The notes: generated from the letters alone by a model not told the origin. A stretch of 64,000 nt of DNA from Planctobacterium marinum (GCF_020687805.1 NZ_JAJEWQ010000007.1:1-64000); one strand, 5' to 3'; positions 1-8,982 are shown, numbered from the stretch's first letter. A program made the numbers and translations.

Positions 1-118
1 GCTTTATTCGCTACGAGATGGTTGGATAGCGCTTCACTATCCTGAATGAAACGCCCTGTGCGGAGCCGCATGCAGGGTGTTGTGGGGGCTGGAGGTTAGA
101 GACCTCCGGCTACCCGAT
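1..118 (+). mobile_element. Group II intron, 3' end only (domains V and VI)
   Basis: Positions 51-80 fold as a domain V hairpin. The lower stem is 8 bp (51-58 with 73-80), there is a 2-nt bulge at 71-72 on the 3' side, the upper stem is 4 bp (59-62 with 67-70) and the loop is 4 nt. A CGC triad lies near the base of the 5' strand. This matches the usual layout of a bacterial group II intron domain V. Positions 85-115 fold as a domain VI stem: 91-96 pair with 102-107, and the bulged A at 112 is the likely branch point. The intron probably ends with GAT at 116-118. The intron-encoded reverse transcriptase would lie to the left of the window. The intron sits just downstream of the gajB stop codon, in the opposite orientation. 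Confidence 0.72.
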
Positions 119-211
119 TATAGAGCATCTGTAGTCTCTCGTAGGGCTGGTCGATATTTAAAAATATCAATAACCGAAGCTGTGAACCCCTTCAGCAACT
201 GATAATGTCGA

Positions 212-1846
212 TTATGCATATAGTCCACCAAGCCCATTTAATTCTAAGAAAGCAGAATTCTGACCTTGTCTATTTTGCCCCTGATTATTAAGACGGCGTG
301 TACTTCGAGCTAAAATACATGCAGTTTTAGCTCTTGTTATTCCTACATAATGGAGGTTTAGGTCTTGATCCCAACTAGGGTAAATCTCATCATTAAAATC
401 TCCCGTATATTCTCTATATGGGAAAACCCAATCATACAGGTCAAGATGAAAGACTATCTCAAACTCCAACCCTTTAGACTTGTGAAGCGTCATCACTTGA
501 ACTTCACTGTCATTACTAGGAGCATATTGACTTAGTGCATCAGTAGAATTAATGACGACCTTCAGCGCATCAATGTCTCTAGAAGCCACATCACCTCCCA
601 GAAGTTCTCTTGAGATACCAAGAATAGCCTCTTCTAAATATTGCTCTCCGATTGACCGCACTAACACGATTTCTGATCTTACTCTAGCGAGCTCCGCTCG
701 TGTACATCTACTTTCATATTCACGGACAGCATCAATGTCAGTACTTAAAAAAGCACTGTCATATCTATACCTAAGAAGGTCAGAAAAAAGATTGCTGGCT
801 CGTGTATTTATCAAGCCCAGGGGGTCATCATTGTACACGCGGTGCGGTATATTCAACTCCGATATTAAATAGTCCAAACTTCTATTGTTTCTTACTAAAA
901 TTGCTATCTCTGAAAGATTGGTAACACCAAATGAAGCAGCAGTTTGAGGTAGATAGGTGTTCAGTTCATTAGCTAGATCAATTTGTGTTCCGTTAAATAC
1001 TCTTCGGAAGACTCTTATTTCGTTGACAGGCAAAAGATTTGCACTTTCAGAAAACAATCTATTTGCATAATTTGTTATGGATGGGTGACACCGATGATTA
1101 ATATTAACAATGTGGTGTTCAAATACTTCAGGTAAGGAAATTAGTTCATTGATATATTCGGGACTACTTCCTCGCCAAGCATAAATAGATTGCTGCACGT
1201 CCCCTACAGCTACTGCCCTTAGCCCCAACTGCAATAAACTAAGGAATAACTTGTGCTGTGCTTGTGAGGAATCCTGGTATTCATCCACATATAGTGATGT
1301 ATATCTGGCCGATATATACCTTTGGCATGCAATTGAATTATTTAAAATGTGGTTTGCTAATATTCCAACTGCTTCAAGAAGAACAATTCCGTTTTTATAC
1401 TGTTGAATAAATTCATCTTCATATTGATCATAGTCATTAGTTGAAAGCACCACACCCGCATCACTTAATGGCGGCAGCTTGGTTTTTAATCCTTCATCCA
1501 GCTCATCATAAGTTATACACTCAAGGCGACTATCAGCTGGCCCCCACATTCTTTTGGCGAAGGGGAATATAATTTCACTTAAGCAAAAGTGATCAATTGT
1601 TCCGAAGAAACTACGTTTCGTGTTGAAGCCATCTTTCTTGCACTTTCTTTTTAGCTCCTTGCTGGCCTTAACTGTGAATGTTATACCTATCACGCCTCTA
1701 TGATTCCCTATTTCAGGAATCTCTTTTCTTATTTTATGAACAACTATCGATGTTTTACCGCTTCCAGGACATGCTGTAATAACCATGTTGGCATTGGAGT
1801 CTATTGCTGCCTGTTGATCAGGCGTGGGGATAAAAGAATTAGTCAT
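212..1846 (-). CDS. gajB: Gabija anti-phage protein GajB, UvrD/Rep-like helicase
   Basis: This is a superfamily 1A helicase of 544 residues with the full motif set: Walker A ACPGSGKT (25-32), motif II DEYQD (188-192), motif III GDVQQSIYAWRG (215-226), motif V with TLHKSKGLEFE near 460, and motif VI YVGITRAK near 505. The start codon lies 1 bp after the stop of the upstream nuclease gene, so the two are translationally coupled. In Gabija the helicase-like GajB senses nucleic-acid intermediates and works with GajA. The length is close to known GajB proteins. The gene is visibly AT-richer than the housekeeping genes to its right, which fits horizontal transfer. An isolated UvrD-like helicase is the alternative, but the partner gene makes Gabija much more likely. 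Confidence 0.85.
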   Translation of the reverse strand: MTNSFIPTPDQQAAIDSNANMVITACPGSGKTSIVVHKIRKEIPEIGNHRGVIGITFTVKASKELKRKCKKDGFNTKRSFFGTIDHFCLSEIIFPFAKRMWGPADSRLECITYDELDEGLKTKLPPLSDAGVVLSTNDYDQYEDEFIQQYKNGIVLLEAVGILANHILNNSIACQRYISARYTSLYVDEYQDSSQAQHKLFLSLLQLGLRAVAVGDVQQSIYAWRGSSPEYINELISLPEVFEHHIVNINHRCHPSITNYANRLFSESANLLPVNEIRVFRRVFNGTQIDLANELNTYLPQTAASFGVTNLSEIAILVRNNRSLDYLISELNIPHRVYNDDPLGLINTRASNLFSDLLRYRYDSAFLSTDIDAVREYESRCTRAELARVRSEIVLVRSIGEQYLEEAILGISRELLGGDVASRDIDALKVVINSTDALSQYAPSNDSEVQVMTLHKSKGLEFEIVFHLDLYDWVFPYREYTGDFNDEIYPSWDQDLNLHYVGITRAKTACILARSTRRLNNQGQNRQGQNSAFLELNGLGGLYA

Positions 1847-1847
1847 T

Positions 1848-3560
1848 CTAAGCTAACCCTTTAGCAATTTCTAAGCTTCTTAATAAAGGTTTTACTAGAT
1901 CTCCAGCCCCTAGATTATTCAATTCATTCTTATAAGCATTCAAAAACCCACGCATACGAACTGCTTTTTTATCTGCCATATACTTAATGGCGTCAGCGGT
2001 ATTAGCTTTTTCTGTATAAGCGATTACTTGTGCAGGCAGCTCACTCGCCAAATCATGCTCCAAGTCAACTTTAGAAAGGAACGTATTATGCGGATTAATT
2101 TGATTGGATACATTCTGCCAAATCCCATTCTGAACTATTGATTCTGCTGTTGTATCTACATCTCGATGGTCATACTTTTGCATACCTAATAAGTCTAGGC
2201 ACCTATTAATACCAGCCAGATTCCGGAGTTCTACACCGCCCACTGTAATTTTGGAAACATCATTGTCTGTTCTTAAGACCCATGGAATTTCCATTGCATT
2301 TAGTACATCTACATAAACTTTAAATTGAACTCCGTCTACCGATAAAATTGATATATTATAGAAATCTAAATCTATGCCATTTTCTTTTGCCAATTCAGTA
2401 TAAAAAAGTTGCTCAGATGGGCCTTCTACCAATAAAACAACCCTTGAAAAGAATGCCTCAGCAGGGAGGATACTCATTCTATAGCCAAGTTCGTCCCATG
2501 TGTCACTGATACATTCCGAGCACCCATCATTTGCGGCGTAGCTGCCATTTCCCCGATTTATAATATGGGCGATTGAGTCTGGGGAGTATCTAGCTGTAAT
2601 TTGGGGGGAATGGCTTGTTATTAATGTTTGGCCAGGTAATTCATTGTTTAGATAATCGGCTAGCTTCCTCTGTTGGTGCGGGTGCAAATGAGCCTCTGGC
2701 TCTTCAACACAGTAGAATACGACCTCATGATCAGGGTCATGATCTCTTAGGCTTTTTGCCTTCCATAACGCTAAAAGAATTTGGTTGTTTCGCCCATCAC
2801 CGCCAAGCATGATCTTTGATCCATTAGATGATGCGCTTAACTGTAGGCTGTCAATAAATTGCTGAACTTGGATTGCACCGGAATCTAAATGCACTCCATA
2901 ACCATCAAAGGTATGAGCAAGTTTTTTCAGCTCATCATTTACTAAATTAGTAGAGCTCTTTACGTAGTTTAAGCGCCTTACTCGTTCATTAACTATGTTT
3001 AGGCTCTTTCCAATTTTGTTGAGTTGTTTATTATCAGATGCTGCATCAGCATCGTTCCTGTCGGTTTGAGATAGTTTTAGAAGTTGCTTTTTTTCAATAT
3101 CTATAAACTTCTGTAAATCTCGCTGCGATTTAATATACCTAAGATTTATATACTTCAAGTAGAATCGATTGCTTATTTCTTCTAGGTCTGTTTCATCAGC
3201 CCCTGCGTAGAACTTATGTTCTAGGTTTTCTCTAGACGCTGCCAGCTTAAATACTGTTTTGGAATCATCACTTACATATTCACGCAAAACGGATAAAACT
3301 GCTTCTTCTTTCACATCACAAAAATGAATCACTATGCTAAATTCATTTGCCTGTGAGCCATCAGGTTTAATATTAAAGTCTGTTTCTGATGGCTCAATAT
3401 CTCTTTCCGATAGGGATTTATCTAGCAGAAGCCTTAAGGCAAACATTAGGTTCGTCTTGCCAACGTCATTTGCCCCTATAACAAGAGTGCTTTTTCTAAA
3501 AGCGATTATCGCGGACTCAAAGTTTCTGAAATTAGTGATTTCTACTTTTTCTATCTGCAC
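1848..3560 (-). CDS. gajA: Gabija anti-phage protein GajA, OLD-family ATPase/TOPRIM nuclease
   Basis: The protein is 570 residues, close to described GajA. The N-terminal ABC-type ATPase half has Walker A GANDVGKT (29-36), a signature-like LGGDGRN near 252-258, and Walker B plus D-loop region EEPEAHLHP (286-294). The C-terminal TOPRIM nuclease half has LVEGPSE (377-383, with the metal-binding Glu) and the DND acidic pair at 432-434. GajA is the nicking endonuclease of Gabija and is inhibited by nucleotides in known systems. The start is GTG (3558-3560), preceded by AAGGG eight bases upstream; no ATG is as well placed. gajB follows 1 bp downstream. Generic OLD nucleases have the same domain order, but pairing with a UvrD-like helicase defines Gabija. 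Confidence 0.87.
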   Translation of the reverse strand: MQIEKVEITNFRNFESAIIAFRKSTLVIGANDVGKTNLMFALRLLLDKSLSERDIEPSETDFNIKPDGSQANEFSIVIHFCDVKEEAVLSVLREYVSDDSKTVFKLAASRENLEHKFYAGADETDLEEISNRFYLKYINLRYIKSQRDLQKFIDIEKKQLLKLSQTDRNDADAASDNKQLNKIGKSLNIVNERVRRLNYVKSSTNLVNDELKKLAHTFDGYGVHLDSGAIQVQQFIDSLQLSASSNGSKIMLGGDGRNNQILLALWKAKSLRDHDPDHEVVFYCVEEPEAHLHPHQQRKLADYLNNELPGQTLITSHSPQITARYSPDSIAHIINRGNGSYAANDGCSECISDTWDELGYRMSILPAEAFFSRVVLLVEGPSEQLFYTELAKENGIDLDFYNISILSVDGVQFKVYVDVLNAMEIPWVLRTDNDVSKITVGGVELRNLAGINRCLDLLGMQKYDHRDVDTTAESIVQNGIWQNVSNQINPHNTFLSKVDLEHDLASELPAQVIAYTEKANTADAIKYMADKKAVRMRGFLNAYKNELNNLGAGDLVKPLLRSLEIAKGLA

Positions 3561-4078
3561 TTACTTACCCTTAAGATGAGAACTACTTAACTTGACAAAT
3601 TCGCGTATGCGCCTGTTCTATAACAACTTAATATCGACCCAACGGGGCGTTTTTCTACCAGGTGCGGGGTCGTTTTCATTCTTTTTTCAATTGATAACAA
3701 ATTTACCCGGATAATACCAGAAGTGGTCTGAAATAAACTTATACATCGAGTGGGTTCACTACAAAAATGAACCAATGGGTCGTTTTCCTGACTATGGGAG
3801 AAACTTGTTAACACTTGGGTATTTGAATAGTGATTATCGTTGTTGGGAACAACCTGTTGTTTAGCATATTTCCAGATGCACGATTGATTACTTCACGGTA
3901 AGAGCGGACAAGAATCTGTCTGCAAAGCATTCAAAAACTAATCCTGAAGGATGACTTGTTACATCAAAATAAAAAACAGGGGCATTCTCCACCACCGGCT
4001 TATTTGCAAAAATAATCGCCAAGGTAAATAATTGCTCGCTAATCTGCCGCTTAGTGTGTAGCAACCTGAGGGAATAAT
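3561..4078. other. Gene-free stretch upstream of gajA
   Basis: No convincing gene is present. The open frames on the minus strand (3587-3814 and 3888-4190) lack ribosome binding sites and resemble no family I know; the second runs into the membrane-protein gene on the other strand. The stretch must carry the gajA promoter (minus) and the promoter of the gene at 4079 (plus), but I see no strong -35/-10 pair. An 11-bp direct repeat GGGTCGTTTTC occurs near 3667 and 3777. Confidence 0.5.
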
Positions 4079-4549
4079 ATGGATATCGTAGCGAACCCGG
4101 AAAATGTGATTGAGATCTGCAAGATTGCCCTCGATGCAATGAAAGCGGCGAAGTCGGATTACATAAATACTGTTTACTCCATGATTGCATCTTTGATAGT
4201 GGCCATAGGCTGGGTACTGACCTCAGCAGAGGCCAGGAAATTTATTAACGAGCACAAGCTGGTTTGGAAAGCGCTGCTGTTCGGTTCAGCCTTTATGTGG
4301 TTATTCCACATCGTCAACCTGACAGGCATTGCCGACAGAGCAATTAATGCGGCAACTTACGTTAATAATGCCTGTAGCGGGCTGAGTGAATCTGTTTTTG
4401 CCGTTTATCAGGTTTTGTGGTGGTGGCCTTGGGCGAGCATCGCATTTAATAGTGTGCTTTTTTCAGGCTTTATCCTCATGGTATATATCATTGGAAATGC
4501 TAAAGAGAGCAGGGTTAATGCTTCAAAGGCCGGTGAACAATGTAATTGA
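4079..4549 (+). CDS. Small inner-membrane protein of unknown function
   Basis: I do not recognise a family for this 156-residue protein. It has a soluble N-terminal helix of about 28 residues, then three hydrophobic segments at roughly 31-48, 64-84 and 116-137. The last is preceded by a Trp-rich stretch (WWWPW) and followed by a short charged tail. A GAGGGA ribosome binding site lies about six bases before the ATG, which supports the start. It reads away from the Gabija operon across a gene-free stretch, and its right-hand neighbour is an AsmA-like gene on the opposite strand. It could be an extra accessory gene of the left-hand island or a chromosomal orphan; nothing in it decides between these. 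Confidence 0.7.
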   Translation: MDIVANPENVIEICKIALDAMKAAKSDYINTVYSMIASLIVAIGWVLTSAEARKFINEHKLVWKALLFGSAFMWLFHIVNLTGIADRAINAATYVNNACSGLSESVFAVYQVLWWWPWASIAFNSVLFSGFILMVYIIGNAKESRVNASKAGEQCN

Positions 4550-4648
4550 ATAAGGGCAGGCCATTGGCCTTGCCGGATTCGGTATTCTTTCATTCAAACG
4601 CTTCGCACCAATGCCCCAAAGGCTAAAATATTAACAGAAATAGTGGTA

Positions 4649-6334
4649 TCAGTTTTCAGGGTGCGCTACGTCACCCTGATAAAATGGTGTGCACTTTGAG
4701 GCGCTGTTTTTCACGGATTTGAGTAACCCAGAAAGTGGCGCTAAGGCGGAATCCAGTAGCGATTGTGCGATGGCGCTTTTGGGATTGGACATACTGCCGT
4801 TCAGAGTCTGTTTGATATCGGCGCAACCGGCTTTATCCAGCAAGGCAAAGGTAAAATCGTTAAAGGTTTTGTCGGTGGGGTTCAGCTGACCTTCAAATGC
4901 CAGCCGGTATTTATCGGTGGCGATGGCGGTATCTTTGAGCAGTAAGGCACCGTTATCCATTTTACTCTTTAGCTTAAATTGTGGGATCAGGGTTTCGCCA
5001 CCAGACGCATTCGCGCCACTTCCCAAATCAAATACGTTCGCTGCCAGAATACCTACTGGCCCGGTGATCAGAAAGCTGCCCACGTCTTTCCAGTCACTTT
5101 CTTTACTATCTTTAAAGCCTTTTACTATTTTGTTGATATCTACGCCCTGCAGTTTGCCGCCGTCTAAGCCCAACTCGATATTGCCTGACAGTGTTTTTAA
5201 AAAGGATTGTGGGTCCTGAAGCAGACCCTGGGCATCAATGAGTCCTGATAATGCCATGGTGCCAGAGGGTTTAACCGGAGAGCTTGGCATAAAGGCGTGA
5301 AATTCATCCAGGTTGACCTGACTCTCGTTGATGTCCAGTTGAATACGTGAATGGCCTGCGTCACTGGTAACTTTACCCGCCACATCCAGCTGACTTTTAC
5401 CTGTGTCCAGTTGCAGTCGGAGATCGCTGATCAGGTCATTGAGCAAGTTCACAGGCTGGCTCAGTTTGCCGCTTGTTTGCACCTCGCCGGAAAGTGTCAT
5501 CATGCCTAAGTTTTGCAGCGGAAATTGCGGTAGCAAGGCAGCGAAATCTGCCAAAGCCAGCTGACTATCCGCAATGTTTAATGTCAGGTTGGCGTCGCCT
5601 TTCGGGTTTTGCAGAGTTCCGGATAAATGCAACCGGGTACGCTCGGTGTTCAGGCTCAGGTTGTCGAGCCTGATATTGTTTTCTGTGGCAGTTATTGTGG
5701 TAGCTACCTTACCCAAATTGGCACCCTGAGCCTGCAACTGCGCAACATCCAGTTTCGCGCGGATAGGGGAGTGATCTTTTAAAATGATGATTTCGGATTG
5801 TTCCGCAATATGCACATCTTCAAGCTGTAAGTTCAGGTTATTCACTATAAATTGCTGCTGTGCAGAGACATCCTGCAGATTGGCCTTTTCGATACTCAGC
5901 TTATGTAACAGCACTCGCTTGACCGGAAGTGTGTTAGCGGCGTTATCGGCTTCGGGCTCAGCCTGAGCCGGACGTGTTGCTAACCAGTCATCCAGCGCCT
6001 GCATGTTTATTTGCAGATCAGGAGCGATCAATCGAACCTCGTCAAGGATAATGTTTTTGCTGATGGCATCCATAATACTTGCGTCTACCACCAGGGTACC
6101 AATATCGCCATTGACAATCGGGCCGTTCACGCGCAATTGCTTGATGGTAATTTTACCCGGATTGAATAAGCTGTGTTCGATATCCTCGAATGCAATGCTG
6201 TGACTTTCGACATCGTTCAGGTAGGGAGTCGCTTCATCTTTAAACCAGTTTGGATCCCAAAATAGTGCGGCTAACAGGAGCAACAGTACAGGCACAACGA
6301 CGACGGTGGAAACGATCTTCTTAGCTAACGTCAT
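4649..6334 (-). CDS. AsmA-like family protein
   Basis: The 561-residue protein has an N-terminal signal-anchor helix (residues 7-26) followed by a long periplasmic region rich in alternating hydrophobic beta strands. That region has recurring 'LxGxLxxPxxxL' and 'LSGxVQxxGKL' phrases typical of the AsmA/YhjG superfamily. Members of this superfamily span the periplasm as beta-groove proteins linked to lipid transport and outer-membrane homeostasis; the cargo here is unknown. A short linker with PAQAEPEAD near 122-130 interrupts the fold. Two cysteines near the C-terminus (in KAGCADI and SASKCTP) could form a disulfide. A SD-like AGGAGT lies just before the ATG. It is probably transcribed alone, since a different gene pair lies upstream in the same orientation. 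Confidence 0.8.
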   Translation of the reverse strand: MTLAKKIVSTVVVVPVLLLLLAALFWDPNWFKDEATPYLNDVESHSIAFEDIEHSLFNPGKITIKQLRVNGPIVNGDIGTLVVDASIMDAISKNIILDEVRLIAPDLQINMQALDDWLATRPAQAEPEADNAANTLPVKRVLLHKLSIEKANLQDVSAQQQFIVNNLNLQLEDVHIAEQSEIIILKDHSPIRAKLDVAQLQAQGANLGKVATTITATENNIRLDNLSLNTERTRLHLSGTLQNPKGDANLTLNIADSQLALADFAALLPQFPLQNLGMMTLSGEVQTSGKLSQPVNLLNDLISDLRLQLDTGKSQLDVAGKVTSDAGHSRIQLDINESQVNLDEFHAFMPSSPVKPSGTMALSGLIDAQGLLQDPQSFLKTLSGNIELGLDGGKLQGVDINKIVKGFKDSKESDWKDVGSFLITGPVGILAANVFDLGSGANASGGETLIPQFKLKSKMDNGALLLKDTAIATDKYRLAFEGQLNPTDKTFNDFTFALLDKAGCADIKQTLNGSMSNPKSAIAQSLLDSALAPLSGLLKSVKNSASKCTPFYQGDVAHPEN

Positions 6335-6394
6335 ATTGATACCACTCCTTTTTTAAACCGACCCTAAAATTGCTTGTCAGAAAGTGAAGACAAC

Positions 6395-6802
6395 CTATCC
6401 GCAGCAAAGTTCCTCTGTTATCTGAGCAGGCAAAAAACCTTGTCTCTCCAGATACAGCTGCCCTTCTTTGCGGGAAAAGCACTTGTGGACTTTGATTTGC
6501 GAGGTGTTGCCAAACTGAAGAAAGAAGTCCCCCTGATCGGCACGATTGACTACCCAGACTTCGGAGAGTTGATTACGGCGATCGGTACTTAAACTATTGG
6601 CGTACTGTCCGGCGATATTATTGGCGTGAATGTGGCATTGGCTCATATCCACCATGAGCGACCACTTTTTGTTGTTTACCGTTCTGACCGTATCTGCCAG
6701 TTCACACATGTAACGCAAATCGATAACCGGGTTCCATTCGCCTTTCAAAATAACCTGAATAACTTTATGTTGCGTGGTGATGGAATAGGTTGGACTTTTC
6801 AT
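6395..6802 (-). CDS. Small cytoplasmic protein, copy 2 of a tandem pair
   Basis: The chosen start is the Met of MKSPTYSITTQHKV, because from there the protein aligns end to end with its neighbour at 6895-7269. The open frame extends upstream to 6925, but that part overlaps the neighbour and has no counterpart in it. Shared features are a short N-terminal beta hairpin ending in (K/E)G(E/D)W, then (V/D)DM in a second strand, the invariant block DRRNQ followed by a (V/C)W(V/I)V strand, and a C-terminal helix ending (Y)GF or QGF. The pattern recalls STAS-like or SpoIIAA-like small domains, but I cannot assign a family firmly. There is no signal peptide or membrane helix. The function is unknown. 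Confidence 0.65.
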   Translation of the reverse strand: MKSPTYSITTQHKVIQVILKGEWNPVIDLRYMCELADTVRTVNNKKWSLMVDMSQCHIHANNIAGQYANSLSTDRRNQLSEVWVVNRADQGDFFLQFGNTSQIKVHKCFSRKEGQLYLERQGFLPAQITEELCCG

Positions 6803-6894
6803 GGTTGGTGAGTGAGAAAGAGTACACTGCGCAGTGTAAGCCGGATTTGTGACGATATGATTAATCTGGCGTGACTGATACATGTCAATGCTGT

Positions 6895-7269
6895 TCAAAG
6901 ATTGAAGCCGTATTGGTTCAACCACAGTTGCGCACTGTCAACGCTGGTGCAGCGCTTCAGGGGAATTTTCGCCTTTTCGATAAAGTGAATAAGATGCGCA
7001 CCCTGATTCAGGTTGTCCACTATCCAGCACTCCACTACCTGATTGCGCCGGTCCATATGAAATGCCGTTTTTTGTTTAAAACCAAGGGTCTCTTTACTGA
7101 CAACCCAGCCTCGCATATCTACCACCAATCCCCAGGGAGCGGATTGCATGTTGCGCATGGTGAGCGCCAGTTCGTTGAGGTAAGCCAGGTCAGACTTATT
7201 ATCCCAGTCCCCCTCAAGGTCTACTTTGATTAACTGCTTTTTAACGATGACCTGATAGGATGGCAACAT
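6895..7269 (-). CDS. Small cytoplasmic protein, copy 1 of a tandem pair
   Basis: This 124-residue protein is a clear paralog of the next gene downstream: it shares an N-terminal YxVxxxxxxIxVxLxGxW stretch, VVDM, DRRNQVVE(C)W and the C-terminal helix. The two lie head to tail on the same strand with less than 100 bp between the proposed coding regions, so they arose by tandem duplication and are probably co-transcribed. Divergence is high, and only the core motifs and hydrophobic pattern persist, so the duplication is old. The alpha/beta alternation resembles a STAS-like domain, which is my inference only. No catalytic motif is visible. Confidence 0.72.
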   Translation of the reverse strand: MLPSYQVIVKKQLIKVDLEGDWDNKSDLAYLNELALTMRNMQSAPWGLVVDMRGWVVSKETLGFKQKTAFHMDRRNQVVECWIVDNLNQGAHLIHFIEKAKIPLKRCTSVDSAQLWLNQYGFNL

Positions 7270-7436
7270 AATGTAAGAATAATAAAGACGCTGAATATAA
7301 ATTTACCATAACTGCATATTTAGGAAAGGTGCGGGGTAAAGATATTGCCAATTTCCCCGAGAAACGACGCAATTAAATGTAACGTTTTGTTGAATTTACT
7401 AAGCGCAGTGCAATAACGGGCCTACGCCAACAAGGC

Positions 7437-7988
7437 CTATATCATGCCGATGATGAGGGTTGCCACGCCAAAAACGACACCACACAAAGCAATGTAGTTT
7501 TCCGGCTTTTTAATAAACAGAATTATTACACATAACAGACCCAAAGCACCCACCAGATAGTTGGCCTGTTTAGCGAGGAATTGTATTGTGCGCCATGCAC
7601 CATTGTCCGGGCTTTGTTCAGCTAATTGTTTGATGGAAATTTTGACCTGTGTACTTTCGATTGCTTCCAGGGTAAACCGAAAAGCTTCATTTAACCTTGG
7701 ATCAGAGACAAACTCGATACTGTGGCCCAGTGTGAAGGTATGAGGGACATTGTTATATTGGGGTTGACCTGGATCTTTCAGGTCAATATGTATGGTTGCC
7801 TGGTTATTGTCTGGATCACTGGCATCCAGTTGAAACCAGGTATTGGGCACCGACACCTTAACCGCGTTTGCGTGCCCCTCTGACAAATAGAACTGACACT
7901 CAGGAATACAGTTTGCTACATCGGCATCAACCTTGTTGGCCCAAATCACGGCAATTACGACAAGCAAAGTGTACATTGATACTTTCAT
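7437..7988 (-). CDS. Exported or membrane protein with C-terminal two-helix anchor, unknown function
   Basis: The 183-residue protein has an N-terminal signal peptide (about residues 1-22, ending near DADVA), an extracytoplasmic domain of about 115 residues with one close cysteine pair (CIPEC), and two C-terminal hydrophobic segments near 142-158 and 163-183. The segments are separated by a short KKPEN loop, so the C-terminus would be anchored in the inner membrane as a hairpin. An AGAGGA ribosome binding site lies close upstream of the ATG. I recognise no family. The gene stands alone: the tandem pair lies downstream on the same strand after about 170 bp, and the next gene upstream is divergent. 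Confidence 0.7.
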   Translation of the reverse strand: MKVSMYTLLVVIAVIWANKVDADVANCIPECQFYLSEGHANAVKVSVPNTWFQLDASDPDNNQATIHIDLKDPGQPQYNNVPHTFTLGHSIEFVSDPRLNEAFRFTLEAIESTQVKISIKQLAEQSPDNGAWRTIQFLAKQANYLVGALGLLCVIILFIKKPENYIALCGVVFGVATLIIGMI

Positions 7989-8263
7989 TTCTCAGTCCTC
8001 TTGCCGGGGTAAATGTGTTTGCTGGCAGCTCAGGTTAAAGCCGGTAAATATTCGAACCAATGTAATGTGGCGGCTCCGTGTTGTCAAACGCCTTACAAAT
8101 CCCTGTAGTGCGATGACTTCGCAGCCACTGTGCTATTAAATGACAGATCGGGTATTGCAGCATTTAAAGGGTTTAATTAAACTTTCAGGTAGCTTAATTA
8201 ACCGTCCTTATTGGTTGTTTAGGGGGCCGGTTATTACATGGATAGGGTATTAATGAACAAACT

Positions 8264-8890
8264 ATGAGCAAAATGTACGCATGTGTTTTTTTCACTTTTT
8301 TGTCTTTGATGGCTGCTAAGACGCTGGCAAATACATTGACTGAGGAGCTGTGGTTTAGTGCTTCATCAGGGGAAGAAGTTCGGGTTTCTTATAGCGTCAC
8401 AGATGGCGTAAAGTCATTGATAATTTACAACCGGACAGAATTGTCTGAACAAAGAATCATAGAAGAATTTGCTACAGCAGCGCTTAATGATGGGCATTAC
8501 AACTACCTTCAGGATTTGGAAAGTTCGTTCGATGCTAACGGGAAAGATTGGACAGAAGATAACAACAATCACGTTGCCGATAGTCAGCAAAACTCAGATC
8601 CCGATGTTATTATTTTCCGCGAACGTGGCAGTAAATTAGTCGCTGCATGCAGGTTGCAAGCTGGGTTATGTCGGGATATAGCCGATGTTGAGTTTAGCGA
8701 GTTTGACAAGGGGTTTGCCATCAATTTTCCGGCGCCTGATCCTTCGGCGACTATGGCAAAGTTGCAGCAACAGTTGCAACTTCAGGCCACCCTGTTTAAG
8801 GCTGTGAACCGGCTAAGTTCACAGGCTAATATGGTCTGTCAGGTTCAGGGCAATACTTTGCTTCAGTTAACCTGCCGCGTGGCTGTTTAG
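8264..8890 (+). CDS. Exported protein of unknown function
   Basis: This 208-residue protein begins with a typical signal peptide (hydrophobic core 6-18, cleavage probably after TLA near residue 22). The mature part is mainly polar, with one Asn/Asp-rich stretch around 93-112 and four cysteines spaced so that two disulfides could form (CRLQAGLC near 128-135, and CQVQGNTLLQLTC near the end). I do not recognise a family. The gene is divergent from the one at 7437-7988 and convergent with the serine hydrolase, with a terminator-like hairpin between. The ATG at 8264 is followed by a second in-frame Met at residue 4, so the exact start is uncertain by three residues. Confidence 0.65.
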   Translation: MSKMYACVFFTFLSLMAAKTLANTLTEELWFSASSGEEVRVSYSVTDGVKSLIIYNRTELSEQRIIEEFATAALNDGHYNYLQDLESSFDANGKDWTEDNNNHVADSQQNSDPDVIIFRERGSKLVAACRLQAGLCRDIADVEFSEFDKGFAINFPAPDPSATMAKLQQQLQLQATLFKAVNRLSSQANMVCQVQGNTLLQLTCRVAV

Positions 8891-8933
8891 CGTATCTTCA
8901 TTTCCGGTTTGATGTGCTGGATAGAAACGCAAT

Positions 8934-8982
8934 AACCCTGCTTTATCCTGATGCCAAGACAGGCGCCGGAAAAAGCAGGGTT
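8934..8982. terminator. Terminator-like hairpin between convergent genes
   Basis: AACCCTGCTTT at 8934-8944 pairs perfectly with 8972-8982, enclosing a loop of about 27 nt. A-rich and T-rich edges lie in both directions. It sits between the convergent genes ending at 8890 and 9005. Confidence 0.55.

Noticed and set aside
3590-3680. Sequence with some likeness to integron attC sites (CTATAACAACTTAA and GC-rich arms)
   Set aside because: The core RYYYAAC/GTTRRRY pair is not present in proper order, and no second site or integrase is seen.
3888-4190. Open frame of 100 codons on the minus strand
   Set aside because: No ribosome binding site, no family resemblance, and it overlaps the start of a well supported gene on the other strand.
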